From an uncultured Ruminiclostridium sp. (lineage in GTDB: Bacteria; Bacillota; Clostridia; Oscillospirales; Ruminococcaceae): DNA of 64,000 nt. Below, one piece after another: positions 59,900 to 64,000 of this stretch (position 1 is the first letter of the stretch; every line of letters starts with the position of its first letter). A program made the position numbers and the translations under genes. Under the pieces are notes generated by a model, which had not been told where the DNA came from, did not search any database, and saw only the letters and a program-made list of their open reading frames with translations. The DNA lies in contig CAKSTB010000004.1 in NCBI GenBank assembly GCA_934490165.1, forward strand, positions 62,001-126,000, read 5' to 3'.

Positions 59900-62635
59900 A
59901 TGGATAGTCTGGAACAAAAGATAAAAGAATATGTTTCTTCCGTTGAGATATCCGACAGAGTGAAGCCGGAAGAGATAAGAAAACTGCTTGAAGACAACGG
60001 AGATATGACCGCAGGCGTGTTCCTTCGCAAGCTCAAGGAGCTTAAGATAAGCGGCTCAGACTTTTTAGAGTTGCTCGGCAACAGTAAGATAGGCAATATG
60101 GAATTCCGCAGGATAGAGGAAAATCCTCACCTGAAGTTCGATGAACTTTTGCAGATACTGGATAACTCTGTGCTTACAGGTGACGACTACCGTATGATAA
60201 TCGCGGTTGCAACACAGCGCAAGGAGCTCACCGAGCAGAGAAAAAGAAGAGAAGAAGAAACTCTGCGCAGAATGACCGAAGAGCTGACAAACAGAAAAAA
60301 TCAGCAAAAAGCCGAAGAACAGAAGCGCAATGAAGAAAAGTCGGACGATGCTGTCATTACCGAAAATGCTCCGTCTGCCACAGAAGAAACGGAAACTGCC
60401 GAAAACGAAGCGGAAACTACCGATAATACAGACAATGCCCTGACCGATGAAAGAACCGAAGCGGCAAAGGCGATGATTTCCCGAATACAGGAGCAACTGG
60501 ATAAGGTGAATAATGTCGAAAATGTAGAAAACGGTGCAGATTATACAGAAAGTAATAGCAATGCTTCGGGATTTGCCGAAGAAGAAGCCGACAGCGACAT
60601 TTCCGATGAAAACGAACCCGCAGAAGAAAATACCGAAGATGAAGCTGATAACGAAAACAGCATAACACAGGAATTCACATTACCCGAACCTCCGCAAGAA
60701 GACGCTGTACATACGACCGATGAAGCCGAAGACTTTGACGGCATTATTTCCGATGATGAAATGATAGCGGGCAACGCAAAGGACATAGGTTCAGCAATCG
60801 GCGAGCTTATGAACAGCGATGACAGCAGTGACAGCGAACACGATGATGAATACTATAACGAAGAATACGATGATTATGATGTCAGCGACGATGAAGACGA
60901 CTGCGTACAGATAAAGCGCAGTAAGGCTTGTCTTATAACCGCGTTTATCGGTGCGGCAATACTCGTCTGCGGCGGATTTACGCTGAATGTGCTTCAGGCG
61001 AACGGAACGATCCCCGACCTGATATATAAAGTGCCCGAAAAGCTTGAGCAGAACATAACCGACTATGCTTCACTCGTTGAGCAGGCGCAGGCGGCGAAAG
61101 ACAAGATAACTTACACCCTGCCGGACAGCTTATTTGCGGTGGAGCAGAAACGTTCATCTCTTCCGAAAAACGTGTACGGAGAAACGCTGATAGCGGCGGT
61201 CAACGGCTCGGAGATACTCGGTGCTAAGGTGACGGACGGCAAGCTCAGCGGCAACTTCAGCTTTGATACAGGGCTTGAAAATGCGGGAATTGTAAAGTGC
61301 GGAGAATATTTTGCAGTTATCGGCGGCAATGCAAGCGGTAAAGGCACTGTAGTACGCACCTATGACGAAAGCGGAATGATAAGCGGGAAAGTTGTCGATG
61401 AATATATACTTTCAGGAGAATTTGTCGACTATTATACAAACGGTAGCACCGCATATCTGGTAACTTATGATCGTTTTGATATTATGAAAGCCTCGGCGGA
61501 CAAGCTGACTTCTTTCCTGCCGTCATATAAACACGGAAAGGAAACTGCTGTTATACCAATAAGCAATATATATATTCCGAATAAAGTAAACACAGCTACA
61601 TACTACACAACTACCGCTATAGATGTGAGCGGCAAAGACGAAGTTAAAGTACAGAGCATACTCACAGGAGATGCGGCAGGCTGTGCGGTTTCGGAAAACG
61701 GTATGTATGTTACTGACAGTCGTATTTTTGACGGCAGGTATTACAGCACGATCAGCTACACGGCTTTCAGCGAATCAATGTCCGTGCACACCTCAGGTTT
61801 GGACGACACTTTCATCAATCCGTACATGGTCGATGCAATGACCGAGGGCTTTGCGACAGTCGGAACGGTCAAATCCGAAAATTCGAACGAAAATACAAAC
61901 GGCAATGTGCTGATTACATCTCAGATAATGCTGTCGTATTTAGATGTTATGAGCATAAGCGGCAATGAGCGCATTGAATCGATAAGCGGAAAAAACAATA
62001 CTGTTACTGTTACAACAGGCGGAGAAAAACCTGTCCGTTACAGCGTAGATGTCAAAGCACAGCATGAAGTAAAAGAACCCGAAAGTACAAACAGCGTAAA
62101 GCTGGGCGATAACGTGTCGGCGGAGGTAACACTCAAAGCCGACAAGGACGGCAACAGGACAGGTATTGTGCTTGCGGTCGGCGGTGACAAAAAGGCCGAG
62201 GTAACAATTACAGCCGAAAGCAGTACTCCCGGTGACTGGAACAAGTATCTTGCAAGCCCTGTCTGCGACGACATAACCAAACTTGCATACGGAGAGAGCG
62301 GCGGAAAGATAATAATAGGCATACCTGTAGTATACTTTGACGGTATATCACAGGTAAGTCAGTGCAAGTTCTACAGCTATGCGGACGGCAAGCTTGCGTC
62401 ACTCGGCGACATAACACTGTATGATGAAAAATACGAAACACTTGACTGTGAGATTGCGGGCGGTGACAAGCCGTATCTCCTTACAATGTGGGATAACCGC
62501 GTTATAACGGCAAGCGCAGACAAGGTAAAGCTGATATCGGACACAAAGCTCAAAACAGTGGAGAAAAAAGACAGCGATACCCAGAGCAAAACCGACAGCA
62601 AGACTGAAAGCACGACTGAAAGCAAAGGCGAATAA
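59900..62635 (+). CDS. Large single-pass membrane protein, putative anti-sigma factor with beta-propeller-like outer domain
   Basis: 911 residues from ATG 59900 (GGAGG 5 bases away); the frame opens further 5' only inside the sigma gene. Residues 1-110 are helical with 'FLRKLKELKISGSDFLELLGNSKIGNMEF'. A charged coiled coil and a very acidic segment follow (to about 335), then a membrane helix (about 342-365). The outer 540 residues are beta-rich with repeats like 'GKGTVVRTYDESG' and 'FATVGTVKSENSN', suggesting a propeller akin to the secreted Beta_propel family. Ends in KTDSKTESTTESK. Position after an ECF sigma gene and topology suggest signal transfer from outside; no canonical anti-sigma zinc motif is seen. 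Confidence 0.7.
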   Translation: MDSLEQKIKEYVSSVEISDRVKPEEIRKLLEDNGDMTAGVFLRKLKELKISGSDFLELLGNSKIGNMEFRRIEENPHLKFDELLQILDNSVLTGDDYRMIIAVATQRKELTEQRKRREEETLRRMTEELTNRKNQQKAEEQKRNEEKSDDAVITENAPSATEETETAENEAETTDNTDNALTDERTEAAKAMISRIQEQLDKVNNVENVENGADYTESNSNASGFAEEEADSDISDENEPAEENTEDEADNENSITQEFTLPEPPQEDAVHTTDEAEDFDGIISDDEMIAGNAKDIGSAIGELMNSDDSSDSEHDDEYYNEEYDDYDVSDDEDDCVQIKRSKACLITAFIGAAILVCGGFTLNVLQANGTIPDLIYKVPEKLEQNITDYASLVEQAQAAKDKITYTLPDSLFAVEQKRSSLPKNVYGETLIAAVNGSEILGAKVTDGKLSGNFSFDTGLENAGIVKCGEYFAVIGGNASGKGTVVRTYDESGMISGKVVDEYILSGEFVDYYTNGSTAYLVTYDRFDIMKASADKLTSFLPSYKHGKETAVIPISNIYIPNKVNTATYYTTTAIDVSGKDEVKVQSILTGDAAGCAVSENGMYVTDSRIFDGRYYSTISYTAFSESMSVHTSGLDDTFINPYMVDAMTEGFATVGTVKSENSNENTNGNVLITSQIMLSYLDVMSISGNERIESISGKNNTVTVTTGGEKPVRYSVDVKAQHEVKEPESTNSVKLGDNVSAEVTLKADKDGNRTGIVLAVGGDKKAEVTITAESSTPGDWNKYLASPVCDDITKLAYGESGGKIIIGIPVVYFDGISQVSQCKFYSYADGKLASLGDITLYDEKYETLDCEIAGGDKPYLLTMWDNRVITASADKVKLISDTKLKTVEKKDSDTQSKTDSKTESTTESKGE

Positions 62636-62637
62636 AT

Positions 62638-63126
62638 ATGCATGAAAAGCTGATAAATGCGGCAATAAAATATGATCGTGGCGACCCGAAAAGAATACAG
62701 CACTTTATAAAAGTGCACAGCTTTGCAGAGCTTATCGGTGTCGGTGAGGGGCTGCCCGATGATGCTATGAAGGCACTTGAAGCGGCGGCAATACTTCATG
62801 ATATAGGGATACATGAGGGTGAAAGGCTGTACGGCAGAAATGACGGTGACATACAGCAAAGGCTCGGCCCTGATATTGCAAAACAGATAATGGAAGCTGT
62901 AGGCGGATATGACGATGTGAAAGATCGCGTTATGTATCTTATAGCCCACCACCACACATACACCGACATTGACGGCAAGGACTTACAGATACTTATCGAG
63001 GCAGATTTTATAGTCAATCTGTACGAGGACGGAGCATCGGTGAACGCGGTGAAAAATGCGTATGACAGAATATTTGTTACCGAAAGCGGTAAGAGAATAC
63101 TGAAAGGCAGCTTCGGGATCGAATAA
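62638..63126 (+). CDS. HD-domain phosphohydrolase
   Basis: 162 residues starting 2 bases after the previous stop. HD superfamily metal site: His in 'KRIQHFIKVHSFAE', 'AAILHDIGIHEG' (HD pair), 'YLIAHHHTYTDI', and Asp in 'ILIEADFIVNLYED'. Similar small HD proteins hydrolyse nucleotides or related phosphates; substrate unknown. Tight coupling places it in the sigma/anti-sigma operon. Terminator follows. Confidence 0.85.
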   Translation: MHEKLINAAIKYDRGDPKRIQHFIKVHSFAELIGVGEGLPDDAMKALEAAAILHDIGIHEGERLYGRNDGDIQQRLGPDIAKQIMEAVGGYDDVKDRVMYLIAHHHTYTDIDGKDLQILIEADFIVNLYEDGASVNAVKNAYDRIFVTESGKRILKGSFGIE

Positions 63127-63152
63127 CGGTAAATCGGAATGAATATTTGATG

Positions 63153-63190
63153 ACAGCCGCTTCTGCGATATAACAGAGGCGGCTGTTTTT
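63153..63190 (+). terminator. Terminator after the sigma operon
   Basis: 13-bp stem ACAGCCGCTTCTG / CAGAGGCGGCTGT (one G-T) with an 8-base loop, then T5. Confidence 0.9.
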
Positions 63191-63332
63191 AATGAATAAT
63201 TACAGATGTGCTTTCAGTGCGGATTTTAAACTCGGAACAGTACGGAGAACAACACTTTTTATTTTGTCAAGTGTTTTTTGCGGTAATTTTAATGTTATTT
63301 TTGCAAAAAAAGTGCTAATTTTGCAATGAGGG

Positions 63333-63361
63333 TTGACATAATCAAATATCAGTGGTACTAT
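63333..63361 (+). promoter_or_regulatory. Promoter of the secreted protein gene at the window end
   Basis: TTGACA (63333-63338), 17 bases, TACTAT (63356-63361). Upstream, TTTTTGCAA and TTTTGCAA repeat about 21 bases apart (63291-63326). Confidence 0.7.
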
Positions 63362-63415
63362 TTTACTGTACGCTTGTGAAATATCACAAGAAATTAAATG
63401 ATAGGAGAGCAAATT

Positions 63416-64000
63416 ATGAAGAGCAAAAAAATAGTTGCCGGTATACTTGCGGCGGCGATTACGTTATCATCGTTTACGGTGAATGGTTTTGCCGAAACAT
63501 CGTTGAACGAATCGAACGCATCTGTTGCGGACAATTCTGAGCCGACTGCCGATGACGCAAGCACCAAGCTTGTGGATATTTCGATTACCGGTCCGGGAAA
63601 AACTGTTGTAGACAACAAATTGGTTCGCACAAACATTATCAATTTGTGGGCAGGTGATGACGATGCAATTATTGCAGATGGCAAATCGTTTAAAAATGCA
63701 AAGGAAGTAACTGTAAAATTCAGCGTATCTAATTATACAAGTGCGTTTTCCGCTTGGGTTTCATTGGCTGATCCCGATTGGAGTGTCCAGTACTGGGGTG
63801 AAGATAGCGACAGTAATGCTAATACAACAGGTACTGTGGTTGATGTAACAGGCAATGGCGAATATGAAGTGAAAGTAACATTTGATCGTGCGATTGAGAG
63901 TATGTATTTTATGGCTCTTTGTACAAGCTTTCCGGCAGATGAGCCGATAACGGACAATTCAACCGACGAAACCGAAGAGCCAGATAACGATAATAGCAAT
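63416..64000 (+). CDS. Secreted protein, 5' part (runs off window)
   Basis: 195 codons from ATG 63416 (AGGAGAG upstream), open to the window end. Signal peptide 'KSKKIVAGILAAAITLSS' with a probable cut after 'GFAE'. A beta-rich domain follows ('KEVTVKFSVSNYTSAFSAWVSL', 'WSVQYWGEDSDS', 'YEVKVTFDRAIESMYFMAL'), resembling carbohydrate-binding beta sandwiches. Then an acidic Thr-rich linker begins (DNSTDETEEPDND). Such a layout is common in polysaccharide-degrading enzymes of this group, but no catalytic domain is visible, so the function is open. Confidence 0.75.
   Translation, partial: MKSKKIVAGILAAAITLSSFTVNGFAETSLNESNASVADNSEPTADDASTKLVDISITGPGKTVVDNKLVRTNIINLWAGDDDAIIADGKSFKNAKEVTVKFSVSNYTSAFSAWVSLADPDWSVQYWGEDSDSNANTTGTVVDVTGNGEYEVKVTFDRAIESMYFMALCTSFPADEPITDNSTDETEEPDNDNSN

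Overview
The window looks like chromosome of a Gram-positive, spore-forming Clostridia member, most likely a gut or rumen Oscillospiraceae (Ruminococcus / [Eubacterium] siraeum type). The pointers are YpeB and SpoIID-domain proteins, class B sortases, a perfect CIRCE element, strong GGAGG ribosome sites with some TTG/GTG starts, a BspA-type LRR surface protein, and plant-polysaccharide lipoproteins (GH74, GH26+CBM35). The species call is inference. I see no rRNA, tRNA, CRISPR array or prophage.

Layout. 1-2.1 kb: 5' part of a secreted LRR protein. 2.3-13.4 kb: three tandem giant zinc-ribbon/TM/WG-repeat genes, two of which share a perfectly identical 821-bp tract. 13.4-14.2: Phd/VapC-type toxin-antitoxin pair. 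14.3-19.6: ADP-ribosylglycohydrolase, an ABC-F ATPase with one degenerate nucleotide site, two paralogous small membrane-anchored proteins, a membrane/coiled-coil protein beside an Fn3 gene remnant. 19.7-21 and 48.8-49.7: gene-free clusters of hairpin-rich repeats (family A). 21-24.2: SARP-like regulator, a candidate small RNA, an AAA_14/DUF4143 ATPase bracketed by copies of one inverted repeat. 24.3-29.4: compact type IV pilus-like operon (transglutaminase lipoprotein, PilC, four pilin-like proteins, PilT). 29.8-35.6: ilvBH-leuCDB operon with two extra small genes. 35.7-42.6: cinA, four tandem class B sortases and a SpoIID-domain protein. 42.8-45.1: thiI and its cysteine desulfurase. 45.3-48.8: ypeB, an MsmX/UgpC-type sugar ABC ATPase, a DUF4830 protein. 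49.8-54.5: divergent GH74 xyloglucanase and GH26 mannanase lipoproteins; GH74 has a LacI/CcpA-like operator and a long leader with nested pairing. 54.6-59.2: CIRCE-controlled htpG and a UvrD/PcrA-like helicase. 59.4-63.1: ECF sigma factor, large putative membrane anti-sigma protein, HD hydrolase. 63.4-64: 5' part of a secreted protein.

How it fits together. Much of the window concerns the cell surface: sortases, pilus-like machinery, LRR and WG-repeat proteins, and extracellular hemicellulases whose products could be imported by transporters using the MsmX-like ATPase. A second repeat family (B, four copies) sits beside terminator-like hairpins, and at two loci the hairpin occurs on both sides. 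Starts given here were often moved inward from the longest reading frame to the codon served by a visible Shine-Dalgarno site.
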